Source of the DNA: Cinclus cinclus
Lineage: Eukaryota > Chordata > Aves > Passeriformes > Cinclidae
NCBI RefSeq assembly: GCF_963662255.1
Contig: NC_085046.1
Location: forward strand, 132,229,332 to 132,293,331
Length of the DNA: 64,000 nt
Direction: 5' to 3'
This document shows, piece after piece, positions 13,701-26,124 of this stretch. The stretch's first letter is position 1. Every line of letters begins with the position of its first letter. The translations under genes and the position numbers were made by a program. A model generated the notes under the pieces. That model did no database searches and was not told where the DNA came from. It worked only from the letters and a program-made list of their open reading frames with translations.

Positions 13701-15479
13701 GGACAATCTTAAAAATAAAGATAAGAAAGAGAAGAAAAAGAGTGCATGTGCTAACCTCCATTTTAAATATCTGAGAATGAAGACATAGAAAGATGAATAT
13801 CAAATGTTCAGAACTTGGTTGCAACTACAGGAGTATTTCGACTGTGATGCCTGTTCATAAGACACTCAACAAAAGGATCATGTACTTGGAATATATGATA
13901 AAATACTGGTCTTGTACCTACTCCATGGCAAACATTGCCTCTGAACTACTAAGTGGTGCATGTTATGCTGATCAGAATGACTTGAACTTTTGGGAGATGA
14001 CTCTGTTTCTTGGAGCAGATAAGAGAATTTGTTGTTGGTTATTTTTTTTTTCCTGATCAAATGAATCTAAAGGCAAATTTTCTTGCAATCCAAACATGAA
14101 TTATGTGTAATGTAGGTAAGGTGGTTGCTAAGTATTACTTTTTAAATTTTATTACATCAAGATAGCCACAACTATCCATCTGTTCCTACTTCAGGTTCCC
14201 AAACGTTGCCAGCTTTGACAGACATAGAGCCTATTACTTTTATAACAAATTGTAGTACATTGCTCAAATACAAATGCTTCCATAATGCACAGTATGCTAT
14301 GGACAGAAAAACAGGTATTAAAATCTATTTTGGGTAGTACTTTCTAGGGTTTCAAGTTAGTTCTGCAAACAGATTCATTAGCAGATATTTAATGATAAAA
14401 AAATTGATAGGTCTGGTAGTGGGGAGTTGCATATATGTCTTTTTTAAAGGAGCCAGGAAATTAATTTGTTCCCATTTATTTTTGCTTTTAAAATCTGTGT
14501 TGTAGCTGCCATCCTTCTGGCCAAAGAAGCCTGGATGGCTTCTTCCTTCTGAGCACATCAACACACTTGAATAAACTGGAAGGATGCTTATTCTCACATC
14601 ATTTGAGATTTAAATTGCTTTCTGTGGAAGAGCTTTAATAATGGACCTCATTTTATGTTGGTTTATTTGGAGATTTTATAATTAGTGCTAAGATATTAAA
14701 AGCCGTGGATAGAAAATGAGATAGTATAAAGAAAATATTTTAATTGTTACTTTTTAACTTGACAGTGATAAAATTTTTTATGTACTGTTATGTAATGTCA
14801 TCCTCTGGCACAAGCACTGAAAGAAAAAAAATGCTTTTTAGTCAGGGATACTTATTTTCTGTCCATTTCATGGTATTCACAGAGCATACTATGTTGCAAA
14901 ATGTCACTCTATTCTGTTCGATGACTGATTCTGCTTCTCTCTCTTTGATATCTGATACTTACGTGTACCAGTACACAGACTCCTAAAATAGTGGGTTTTC
15001 CTGGAAGTAGATGGGTTTGGAGTACCCTAAGAAGCGATGGATTTTTCTCAGTTCTATCATGGCTGATTCAGTGCAATAAACTTTTAAAAGATACTGAAGG
15101 TGTTTCATTTTGAAATGCAGTGCTTACATATAATGCAGCCATTCCTTTTAGGAACTGTTCAAGTTTGCGTGGTAAATCATTGCCTTGATGCTGCGTGTAC
15201 AGTCCCTGACAGAGTGGTTATGTATAGAATGTATACTGTTTGCTTCAGTCATGAATTGATACTACATTTAAATGTTTGCACTGAAAACCTGTTATCTCAG
15301 ATACAGTATAGCTTTTCAGATATGAGACAAAAGATCTGTTGTTACAGTCTCAGTGCTACATGTTGTTTATTATGCGCAGAATATTTTTAGAGTGGTCTTT
15401 CTGTCCTTTAGAATTGGCTTTACATTAAAAGAAATTAAGAATTCTACATACATGGTCACGGATATTAGTCATTTCTACA

Positions 15480-15900
15480 GGGGAGGGAAGGAGGAGGGGA
15501 AGATGCAGAAATCCTCCTCCTCTTAGACAGTAGTAACAGTGTGAGGATGCCTTGTCCTCCTTTTTTTACTTCTGAGATTTTATTGCTGGCAGCCAGATGT
15601 GCTGAAACTCCTGACGACAGCATCTATTCACTGCGTGTTTTTAATAGGCTTAGAGAAATATGAGTAGAGTACATGAAAGCAGCTCAGCTTCACACTTCAG
15701 CAGGGAATGCCCAAAAAGCTTACTGCTGTTTAGAATTCTTGCTACAGTCAGGAGAAAGCCGCTCGGGTACTAAATCTTCTACGACTGAATTACAAGAATA
15801 ATGACTGTACAATTAACTATCAGTCCCTGCTCATTTAGGCACAGTTTTTACAGAGATCAGGAGAAATATGGAACTTGATTGGCATATTTGTATTTGATGG
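15480..15900. promoter_or_regulatory. Candidate conserved non-coding element
   Basis: This stretch keeps several CpGs (GACGAC, GCGTG, GCCGCTCGGG, TACGAC) in an otherwise CpG-poor background. It has balanced base composition, no long homopolymers after the first 60 bases, and an AATTACAAGAATAATGAC...CAATTAAC block with homeodomain-type sites at about 15790-15820. At its left edge, GGAGGAGG at 15490-15497 pairs with CCTCCTCC at 15513-15520 to make a short hairpin. All frames are broken. Enhancer function is inferred from appearance only. Confidence 0.22.
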
Positions 15901-18779
15901 TGTGTGCAAAATAGATGACTTTTAAGACAGGTGGTGAAGAAAAATAGAAGGGAAAGAAAGGGGAGAAAATGCAATTTGAAACACTGCGCCAGGTCTGCAA
16001 TTCTGTTTTATCTCATTTTCATGGGGTTTTCTCATCCCCTCCAAATATTTTGCAAAATGATCTTTTTGGACAAACGTTGAACAACACTAGGTAAGTAGAA
16101 ATGAAATATTTTTGCTTTATCATATCTCTTTTAATGCTGACGGCAATTGATCTGCATGCTTTTCAGTGGGGTACTTTTATAACTGCACTCCTAGATATTA
16201 CTATTTTTATGGTAGCAGTGAGTCTGCTAGTGTTTTTATGTTTTATGTAAGGATTTACATGAGAGCTCCATCTGCAGAAATAAAGCCAGCAAAGATAGAA
16301 TAAAATATTTAAGATGGTTATGTATCTTTCAAGTACATTAGCTGCCATTAGAAGGTAGCATTATTAGCTGTAATCCTTAAAGCATATTAAATATTCATAA
16401 ACAAATTTGTCAGAGAAAATGATTTCTGTGTGGATATGGCAGTGAAAAGATTAAATGCTCAGAGATGTGTCTGTTTAACCATACATAATTTATTGGAAGA
16501 TGCAATTTAGTAGTCCTGCATACCTTTTGCAAAATAGGAAGCAGTTCCTTATTTTTAGAAGATTTAAATCCTGTGTGTGATGCTTTTCAGTGATGTCTTT
16601 AACTGGCCAAATTATAGCTGATTAGTGGATGCTTTGCAGCAGGTCAGTCAGCTCTCTGGAGTATCCTTTTGTGAATAGCTGTTGTTTTGTGGGAAATAGA
16701 AATGATATGGTGAAGTTGTTGTTTATTGGTGTGAGACAGTTTTTGAATTGGTTTCTTAGGATTTTGGAGGGGTAAAATGAATTAATAATGCCATATTTCT
16801 GTGTCATTATTCAGTAAACATATTATAGTGCTGATGTTTAGAACTTTTTAATATTGCTATTAAATATTAAGCATCAAAATATTAATAATTTTATCTAAGA
16901 GAGTGGAAGTGCAGGTCAGGAAGAAAAAGAATCCTGTGGTTTTTCATAAAGATAGTGCACTGATGGAAACATTCTGGAAAAAGGGTGGAAGTAATAGGCA
17001 GAAACTAAATCCAGTATTTTAATCTTCTTCTCTGTCTGTGGAAGAAATCTCTTTTAAATGGGGTATTATTTCTTAAATACAGGGATATTTGCACTTTATG
17101 CTTCAGAACATTGTTATAATTTTGTTGTAAGGATTCTCTCCCTTACTGATGATAATTCCTTTTAAAATTTTTTAATATTTATTTAATATTACTGTTGTCA
17201 AGTTTTGTTATCTTAGTTATGAATTTCGAATTAAGTATGTAAAATTATGTCAGTAGTTTTAGCAATCATAATCACTGTTATGAATTAAGGTAATTTTAGA
17301 TACATATGAAATCTGTATTCAATGAGATTTTTCTTATATCCCTTTAGTATGCTGTGAAATATTTGAAGCTCTACAAAATGGAGCAATAATTTATGTATTA
17401 TCAGCTGTGATTGTAAAAATGTGCATATTTCCAAGTGCATGGTTTCAGGCCTGCAGCAACCAGCAAAGCCCTTAGCAACTGTTCTAATCAGCTACCATCC
17501 CAGTCCTGATTCCCTGGATCTGCTCTTGCAGATCAGAATACATGCTTTTTGTAGATCAAGGTGCATGCTTTTTTTTTTTTTTTTTTTTTTTTTCAGAAAT
17601 ACATGTGCTTTTGGTGCTTATTTATTTTTCGTGCCCTATCACATGTACTTGTGAGACTTGGGCAAAAGCTGCATATAGTATCAAATCAGAAGACAGAATT
17701 ATTTTATTTATTTGCTGTGCCTTAGATTAGGAGTATATTTATTTGGGAAGACTGGCAAACAAGAAAGGGTTAGGAAGCAGAGCCTCTTAATGACTGTTTC
17801 ACTTACGATGAGAATATTTCTGTATTTATAAGCAATGCCATGTTTTTCTAGGTATCAATGCTTTTGGCCTCAAGAAAACATTGTGCAATTTTTAAACAAT
17901 ATGCAGCAGTAACTGTGAGGGATAATTCGTGCTTTCTTTGTCTTCTGATGCAAAAGTTAGGTGAAAGTATTTTAAGGTTTTTGATTAAAAAGATTCCCTA
18001 TTCCAAATAACTGCTTGTATTTTAAATCTGATCTTGATAAAAGGTCTTCAGAGAAGTCATCTATTAGTCACTAAAGAATCTCACTGACATTTATTTCAGA
18101 GGGTAGTCCTTTGATTGTCTTATTGATTTAAAAAAAAAAAAATCTGTTCTTTTTTTTTAATTAAATGAATGTGGTATGTAATTTAGGTAGATTTTTCACT
18201 TAAAGCTTTGCACAATAAATATAAGGCACTTGCTGAAAACTAATTGTTCATGGATTAAGAGTTTATGCTTCAGAACTGTGATGTACCTCCAGCATGTAAG
18301 AGTCTGCTTTGATGAGGTATAATGTGGTCTCTCTCTTTAGTCTTCAAAGTTATATATTTTGTCCTTTGATGATCCTTTCTCCTTTGAATATGCTTTTTCT
18401 GTTTTTACATCTAAAAAGTACAAGTCAGAGTCCAGAAAGATAACGGCTGACACTACACAAAGAGTGATTAACTACTACTGCCACAAAGTGATAATGTGAA
18501 GAAAACAGGTTAATGCATACAAATTGTGGAGTAGATAATGAAGTGTAAAACAAAGTCATAGGAAGGGAGGTAGTATACAGATAACTTTAATTGAATATAC
18601 ATTCCTCCTAAGTTTCATATCATCTGATCTTGGAGTTCTTCAGTTCTTCAGAAAGTTTAGATATGCTGAGATTTTGTTGAAGGAAAGAATGGGAGCTTGG
18701 GCTTTTCTTTCTGATGCTATGCTAAACATTGACAGGAGCACATGTTAGACTGTTTTTTATTATTTCCCATTAAAACTTT
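15901..18779. other. AT-rich non-coding stretch
   Basis: No gene is recognised. It includes a long poly-T run at 17569-17593, very AT-rich patches around 16840-16890 and 17160-17240, and an A13 run at 18130-18142 closely followed by a T9 run that could fold back. Confidence 0.6.
17569..17593. repeat. Poly-T run (T25)
   Basis: Twenty-five uninterrupted T residues end in CAG. The combination resembles a splice acceptor or the complement of a poly-A tail. No retroposed sequence lies on its 5' side on the minus strand, so it is annotated as a homopolymer. Confidence 0.9.
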
Positions 18780-19150
18780 ACACGAGTTGGGTTTTTATTT
18801 GCATAGTTTTGGCTTTGCAGTAGCTGATGTGAGACGACCCAAATGTTATTAAGCTCCTTGTGAGCTGGATTGATTTAAGCACTTAAATAGGTTTAGTTAT
18901 TCCCTCCCAGCAGCTTCTGCTGGAGGAATATTGCTGCTGGGTTCTCTTTTGCCAGCTACAGAGCATCACTTTCCTGTAAGATGCCATTGTGAGTGTAAAA
19001 GAGAGAGCTGATTTGCTGGCCTCCCTCCTGTTCCTACACAGCTCTGTCTGACATTACCAACTCCAGCCAGCTGAAGCAGCAAGAGCTATCATTTTACCTC
19101 AAAATTGTGCTTCACTTGTGTTGGGGATTGTGTTGCTATCTCCTGGGTTG
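18780..19150. promoter_or_regulatory. Candidate conserved enhancer-like element
   Basis: A roughly 370-base stretch of balanced, complex sequence stands out from its AT-rich flanks. It contains a perfect octamer ATTTGCAT (18797-18804, POU-type site), TTTAAGCACTTAAATAG (homeobox/NKX-like), repeated CAGC/GCTG E-box-like modules around 18905-18945, and an exact CAGCTG E-box at 19068-19073. No frame is open across it. This motif density is typical of vertebrate developmental enhancers, but conservation cannot be tested here, so the call is an inference. Confidence 0.3.
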
Positions 19151-22100
19151 TAAGTTGATTTTTATTGAGAAATTATTAGAATTACCTCATGTTGAGAAAC
19201 CATAAGAATTGTTTTGCATTTTGAGCATTTGGCAAATAGCTAGTTTATGGAATAAATTCTTCACGTGTCCAGAAAAGAAGTGAAGAGACCTTTTATGAAA
19301 ACACATTATGTGCTTACATTACATCCAAATTCTACAGTAGCATCTAAAGGAGGTTTGCTTTTTTTGCAGTCTAAAATTTGTCTGATTACTTTCCGTGACA
19401 TACTATCATTCAAATGGCAGGAGACAACGAAATAAAGTTTTAAAATATATTTTAAACCTTTAATAATTGAGTAAGTTGGATTTTCAGATTGCCATTCTTC
19501 ATTTAGAGTTTAGTGTACAAATACTGTGCTGTTGGATGTTCTATTTGCAGCAACGTGCTTTGAGAAGTCACAATTGCTTTGGGCAGTATTCAGATTAACA
19601 CTGCATAATGGTGAGCATCTTTTTTGAGTAAAATTGATACAAAGTGTACAGAGGACTATCAATCCAATTTTGCTATTGCAGTTTATATTATAAGCTTTAC
19701 TCAGAAAATGGAAAGTGGTCAATTTACCTGAACGTGGTTTCTCACATGACATATTATTAGGAATTTTTACTGTTCTGTGAAAGTGAGTTTACTGTCTAGC
19801 TTGGCCACAGAGGGGCATAAGATAACTAATATATTGAGCCTAAAACCAGTGCAAAGATTGTTCACCAAATTCTGTGTACAATAGAGACTTAGGAATTGTC
19901 TCATTTTGAAATTAGACACACCTAATTTAAAAAAAAAATGTATTTTCTTTCATTAAATTAAACTCCAGTGTTTTTCAAAGACTCTTAAGAGTTTTCCCTT
20001 TTGAAATCCCTTGGTAAGCATCTTTTTAAAAAATACACTGATTTTTAAATGATTACTAAAATGCCAAAATAAATTAGCTAGTTGGCAAAACTAGACATTT
20101 ACACTGAAAGTACCATCTTAGCAGAATCATGTTTTCTTTTCATTATTTTTCTGTTTTGTTTCCTCAATATATCTAGTAGCTATTTACCAAAGTTCCATTT
20201 TATAAGGAAGCCATCAAATGATGTCAAGAATTACTGTCACAGACAATTGTTATTTTTTATGTTAATAATCATTACTTTGCTATTGAAGGAAAAACATACT
20301 TCTTTATTACTTCTCTTCCTTATTGGGAAAATAAATGTCAGAATATTTCTTAGAATAGATTTGAGAGCTTTTTCCCTGATTATATTGGTTCAACATAGCA
20401 AGAGGTTTGTTAATATTCTAAGAGAATGTTGCATTTTCAAATATTACTTGTCTAAGGGCCAGGAAGAAAACCATCAAAATGGTGTTAGAACTGGCAGTAT
20501 ATTGTCCATATTCTGTGATGAAATACTGCTGAATACTGTAATTGAAACTGCCTCTCCTCCCTTTTCAAAACTAGCTTGTCTATAGCTATCTTTAAAAATT
20601 AAGTTTGTTGGGATTTTCACATCTGCTCCTTTTTACCTCCATACTAGATTCACAGAATCATGTTTTAAATATATTCCTCATATTTGTAGCTGATGTGCTT
20701 TCTCAAATAAAAAAAATAAAATACACAGTGTTGGTAAATACATTTATTGTATTCCTACCATGTATTTTTTTCCTCAATGTATTAAAGACATAGCAAAACA
20801 TTTTCCTTCCCTTGTTCTTAACTGTGTCTTCCCTCAGACACAATCAGAATTCCAAAATGAAGCTAATTACAGTCCTAGATCTCTGTATTACTCTAGGAAA
20901 GTTGTCCATGTCAAATAATCCTCTAACTTATTTTCTTCCTAGAATAGAGAAATAAGCCATATTCAGGTGAAGCCCTATGTGCATATATATCTATATATAG
21001 ATAGATATGTGAACTTCTCTAAACACAAAGAGAAGACTGGCAGCTGGGACAGCAAGTTGTATAGAAAAGGCTGAGAGAAACTCACACAGATGTGTATTTT
21101 TCTGCACCTTTGCCAAACGTTCCTCACAGAGCAGCACCTTTATGTCCTCTTTGAGCTACAAGTATCTAACTCCATTTATCCTTTGGCCCTTGATTAGCTT
21201 CTCTGGGACAAAGTGGGACAAGTAGCAAGATTTTTCTCGTCTTTTTCTCGTGTTTCTATTTCCTTTGGAGGAAGAAAGTGAACGTACCAACTTGCCCCAA
21301 AGCCATTTCTTTTTCAGAGGAAGTTCTGTATTCCATCCCATCTTGGCGGCTGTTGGGTTTTGGGTTTGTTTTTAAGTCCCTATTTCTAGGAAAAACCATC
21401 CCTGTAACATTCTGTTGCAGATATTTTCAGAGAGAAAAAATTAAGAGATTTCCTTACAGAATCATTTCTTTTCCCATCTCTTCCAGCTCTGGAGAGAGAT
21501 ACCTTCTGTTACTTCCACCTCAGTTGCTACAGATTTAATAAGGTGACATATGCTTCCTCCATGAATCTCACAGAGCTGTAGATATTTGCAGCCATAACAG
21601 GTTTCTTTCTATTCTCATTGTGCATCAACTGCTGTTAACTGATGATGGCAATAAAATCCTAGCTGGCGTATGATCCTAACCTCCCACCAGGAGGAAAAAA
21701 GAGGATGGATAAGAGGTAGATAATTTGTCTCAATTCAGCTAGTATGTTAAATTCAGAAATTTAAATAATCCTAAATTTAGAAATTATTAAATATGCTTCA
21801 AAACTTGATTTTTTTCGTCACATGGGTGAGAGCAACAGAAATCTAAGGAATAATTGAGTTACCAAGTACAACTTTTTGAAGAGAACATGTAAAAAAAATC
21901 TCTTTCTATTCTTGAATAACTCAGATGATTCCTGTCATTTTTCAGAACAGCCCAATAAGATGTGGGTATTATTTTTCTGGAGAAAGAAAAAGCAGAGATC
22001 ATGATATTAAAAATGAATTTGATATTGTATAGTTGAAACATTTAAGAGATTTGTTCCATTACAAGAGCCCAGTATTTTATGGAAACTGCCTGTTCCAACA

Positions 22101-22455
22101 TCCAGAAATCAAGGTTGCTATTCTTGACCCTTGAGCAGATAATAGGTGTATTTGAGGACAGATTGAGCTGTGGTGGCTTCAGCAATAACTAGCCCCATGT
22201 ACCCATTTTGCTCTTCTTCAGGCTGCTGTCACTGATAAAACTGGCATGAGTGCTAAGTAAACCTGATCCATCCTGCCTCAGCTGGGAGTTAGTTTTTTGT
22301 ATTGGTGTGCAGCAAAGTCAATACCTCAAGCTGTTTCCTGTAGCAGGTCAGGCGCATATGCATAAATATTTCATTTTTCCCAACTGTGTGGTCAAAAAGC
22401 TCCTTGTGAGAGTCTTCACCGGTCCGTCTTTGCTCGTTACCAAGTTTGTTAAGAA
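19151..22455. other. Non-coding stretch, no gene recognised
   Basis: It contains the longest open frame of the window, about 167 codons on the plus strand at 20082-20585. That frame begins at TTG, is dominated by Leu, Ile and Phe from T-rich DNA, and shows no family motif. A perfect 16-base palindrome lies at 20988-21003. A plus-strand acceptor-like site, CTCTTCTTCAG ending at 22221, is followed 35 bases on by AA|GTAAAC, giving a possible micro-exon of low credibility. Confidence 0.55.
20988..21003. repeat. Perfect 16-bp AT-rich palindrome
   Basis: TATCTATATATAGATA equals its own reverse complement. It sits inside a TATC/TAGA-rich microsatellite-like patch at about 20982-21007. Confidence 0.85.
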
Positions 22456-22975
22456 AATCACAGAATATTCTGAGTTGGAAGGGACACACCCACTTAGGAT
22501 CATAAAATTCCAACTCCTGGCCCTGCTCAGCACCATCCCCAGGAGTCACACCATGTGCCCAAGAGCATTGTCCAAAAGCTCCTTGAACTCTGTCAGGCTG
22601 GTGCTGTGACACCTTCCCTGGGGAGCTGTTCCAGTGCCCAAGCACCCTCTGGGTGAAGAAACCTTTTCTGATATCCAACCTAAACCTCCCCTGATACAAC
22701 TCCAGTCCATTCCCTCAGATCCTGTCACTGGGACCACAGAGCAGGGATCAGTGTCTGCTCCTCCTCTTCCTCTCATGGGGAAGTTGTAACTGCAATGAGC
22801 TCTGCCCTCAGTCTCCCCTTCTTGAACAGACCAAGTGACCTCAGTGTCTCCTCATCCAGGAGAGGCTTCCCCTCGAGGCCCTTCACTATCTTTGTTACTT
22901 CCTTTGGATGCTAAGAGCTTAATCTTTCTTATATTGTGGGTCCAAAACTGCACACAATAATGGTTAAGAGCACTC
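22456..22975 (-). mobile_element. CR1 LINE 3' fragment, minus strand
   Basis: A 5'-truncated CR1 non-LTR retrotransposon about 520 bases long, inserted antisense to the window. The 3' terminus is at the left, where AATCACAGAATATTCTGAG is the complement of the short terminal repeats of CR1. It is followed by the characteristic GTTGGAAGGGAC block, then the complement of the 3' UTR and the end of ORF2 up to about TTCTTATATTGTGGGTCC near 22930-22950. Its GC content is well above the flanks. Open frames of 76-136 codons overlapping it, on either strand, are by-products of this GC-rich repeat. No intact reverse transcriptase remains and the copy is dead. Confidence 0.95.
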
Positions 22976-25900
22976 ATGTAGCCTTCACCTTCTTTACACT
23001 CCTTTATCCTTTCAGCTTTTTTCCTTGCACATTTATGGTACAATCTGCCTACTAACGGCACTATCCCTTTACCAGATCAGGAGCAGTAATTATACTGTGT
23101 TGTAGAAACAAGGGGCTTTGAAAAGCAAAACTTCCGTATCAGAAAAAAGTTATGTCTCTGCTTTCTTCCTTGATAGCGAAGTTTTTCTGCTGTTCCTGCC
23201 ACAGTTATTTATTTACAGGAGCAGTGGAATGAAGACCACGTCTGTTGGTGTTGGGCATTTCTTCATTATTTCTTTCTCTTTTTTCCTATTGGGTATAGCA
23301 TGATTATGGGTAGCAAAAGAACTAAAAGGGAAACCAAACTTTTTTAAACCTCTAATATGACATCTTACAGATGGACAGAATAGCACAAATAACATTGGGA
23401 TGTTTGGCTGTGTAAGTGTGGCTAAGCTGGGGAGAATGGAAGGGAGGAGTACTGGAGTTTCCCAGCTCCTTTCCTGTCAAGCGTGATGGGACTGCCCTAC
23501 CAGTTACTAACTATGGACCCATCATCCCTTTAGATTTCTGAGGAATATACTCTTGATTTTGCACTATAAAGGCAGATTGAAAGTTTATTCACAGAAAGTA
23601 CTGTGTTTCAAAATGGTTCAAGAAAGTTGGGTATTGAGCCTCAAACGATTTACAGGGTTCTGAGAAAGGAATAAATGAATATAATATTGATCCCTGAAAA
23701 ACTGTCAAATCTGAAATGAGTTGTGGAGGTAATGGCATAATTTTAATTTGCCCTGAGATAAAAGTTTTGAAGCAGAAGCTGGAGGTATTTCAAGTCCTTG
23801 GCTTCACTTCAAGCATGTGCTTTGCAATAGGGAGGCAAAATCAGCCTTCTGAAAGCTTTTTTGCCTCCTACTTTCTTGTTCTGAACCAGACAAGGAATAA
23901 TTATGAGATAAAGAAATGAAATAAAAATGTTATGTATTGGAGAAATTTGTCCCAAAGTTCCCTAAATTTGAAAGAGATTAGAGATTGAAATGCTGAAACA
24001 TTAATTTTGTTTGTTTTATAATTAGAATTGAGTTGGATATAATCAAGTCAGTGGGAATTTGCATGGTATCTCTATTTATGAGAATGAAATACGTCTTGAT
24101 TAATACACTTTATCCTAGCTGCAATATTTGAGTCATCTTTCTGATTAAGATATACTTCCAAATTCTCATCTTCTGGTATTGAAGACAATTTTTTATCGTG
24201 AAACTTCATCAATATTTTGAATAAATAAGTTTTAAGCCCTTGTCTCTTAGAAAGTAGTAGTCACATATATCATAGCAGGAACAATAACCTTGAATTGTTA
24301 AAGGTGTATACAAAACTAAGTTGACAAGCAAGTAATGCAATTATAATTGCTTTAAGATAGTTTTCATTATTAACTTATAAAATAGGACATAGTTGCAGAG
24401 AAATGCTCTAAACCAAGAAGTTTAGTCGGTGGTTTAACTAATATAAGACCAAATATAAGACCTTTTGGCATGTATTATGTACATATATTTGTTGTAAATA
24501 AAACATAATTTCAATATTAAATAAATAGTAGAATAATGAAATAAGACTACATCTTGCAAATTTTAGTATTTTTTTCTCCATATAAGGTGTTCAAAATATT
24601 TTTGAAGTGACTGAAGGAGATGATGAATAAAGCATTACTGAAAGATGGAACCTCAGAATATCAGGAAGACTTTACACTACAGTTATAGATTTATTATTTC
24701 TTATCCTAAAAATACATATATTTTCAAGTATAGATATACAAACCTAATTAAATTACAGTTAAATCTTTGCCTGAAACAGGACATTTTAACTCACTCCTCC
24801 CGTCTTACCCTCTCCTCTTCTATACACCTATGTTTCTCTTTACACTTCTTCATTTTCCTGCTGTTATATTTAGGTTGTTGTTCCTGTGTCTTCAGATTGC
24901 ACTCAGAACAAGTGCCTTTTGTGTGGATTTGTGGACCCTAGGGGTACTCAGTCTTTCATTCACTTAAGGACCTTCATTTCTTCCCTGCTGATGGTGACAT
25001 TGTTCTGCTACAAAATTACAAGAATGAGTGTTTTAGAGAAAACTCATTTTTTATAGCTCTTCTTTATCACAGTGACTCTAACACAGTTCAGTCATTATTC
25101 AAATAACCTACAGTAAAATCTTCTAAGTGCCCTGTTTGCAAGAACTCTTCCAGTAAGACATGATTCATTTACCTGTCATACTTGGGAAGTTTTTGAAAAG
25201 TGTCAGGGAGGACAGAAAAGATTTTAAAATGAAGGAAGGATTACAGTATAAAAAACTGAACAATTCAAATTATTTATGTCTGCAAAAGCTTGCTTGTGCT
25301 TAACATGTATCTTTCATGATACAGTTGCTCATTCGTAAGACGCAGCATAATCAGGATGTATATGGACTACCTGCAATCATCATTCAAATCTCTCTTTTTT
25401 AAATAAAGCATGAGAAGAAAGTGTAGTATTGTTCAGTCAAAGAACCTGGCAAGTACAGAGGTCTGAATTCTACACTCGCCACTGTCAACATCTCCTTTCT
25501 AGTGCCAGGAAAATAATGCGAACTTCACAGTTGGAGTTCCCAGGAATATATATCTTATTTAATAACCTTGTGTGCATCTGTGAATTTTAATTTAATTTGT
25601 TAATGTCTGCAGAAGTCTTACGATCATGGATTTGTGAGTGTACCCAAATGAAAATACACATTAAATTTGACTTTTTTAATTTTTTTTTTTTTTTTATTTT
25701 AGGTACATCTCTAGACATTAGAACATGTGGCAGAGTAACTTAAGGATCTTGGAGAGATACACAAGGATTTTGTGCCTTGCCCTTCATTTGCACCCTTATT
25801 CTTAGCAGTTGCAAATTATTTCATATTAGTAACTAGTTTGTTTCCTTAGGTAGTGCCAGCTACATGGCTGATGTGTCCTCACAACAGTGAGATTGTTTTT

Positions 25901-26028
25901 CTTGAGCTAGGTATTTCAGAGCTTTTAAATTCAAATATTGAACATTATTCATATACAAATAAAGCAAATGTATTCACAAAGAAATTCTTAACAGTTGTGA
26001 GGTTGTACAGTAAGCATGTTAAAATTGT
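22976..26028. other. AT-rich non-coding stretch
   Basis: No gene is recognised. A plus-strand acceptor-like site, a long T tract followed by ATTTTAG at about 25680-25702, has no convincing exon after it. The open frame near 24645-24941 is a T-rich hydrophobic frame without a family match. Confidence 0.6.
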
Positions 26029-26124
26029 GGAGTCATAGAAATCTTTAGGTTGGAGAAGACCTTTAAGGTCATCAAGTGCTACTGTTAGCCCAGGACTGCC
26101 AAGTGCTAAATCATATCCCTAAAA
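26029..26124 (-). mobile_element. CR1 LINE 3' terminal fragment, minus strand
   Basis: About 95 bases match the antisense CR1 tail: AGTCATAGAAATC, then TTTAGGTTGGAGAAGACC, then CTTTAAGGTCATCAAGTGC, and the block ending in ATCCCTAAA. The subfamily differs from the copy at 22456-22975, because it carries the TTTAGGTTGGA form. It is strongly 5'-truncated and has no coding content. Confidence 0.87.

Larger units (their letters stand above)
4841..15479. other. AT-rich non-coding stretch
   Basis: No gene is recognised. Minor contents are an (AT)6 run at 5099-5110, a perfect 11-bp tandem duplication at 7895-7916 (GATATTTTTCA twice), an A12 run near 7560 and an A-rich tract near 10663-10725. The longest open frame, on the minus strand around 12489-12845, starts at TTG, is hydrophobic and lacks family features. 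A plus-strand acceptor-like site at about 5482 (CTTCTCCTTCAG) leads into in-frame stops. Confidence 0.6.

Noticed and set aside
17540..17600. Strong-looking splice acceptor made of a T25 run and CAG
   Set aside because: The homopolymer alone creates the signal, there is no branch-site context, and no convincing exon follows.
20082..20585. 167-codon open frame on the plus strand, the longest in the window
   Set aside because: It begins at TTG, not ATG. It is Leu/Ile/Phe-rich as expected from T-rich DNA, has no domain or splice context, and a rough stop-frequency estimate makes one such frame in 64 kb only mildly unusual.
22289..22699. 136-codon minus-strand and 119-codon plus-strand frames
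   Set aside because: Both overlap the CR1 fragment at 22456-22975 and carry its 3' UTR sequence, not a host gene.
25670..25705. T-rich tract ending in TTTTAG as an acceptor, or as the complement of a poly-A tail of a retrogene
   Set aside because: No exon follows it, and no gene-like sequence flanks it on the minus strand.
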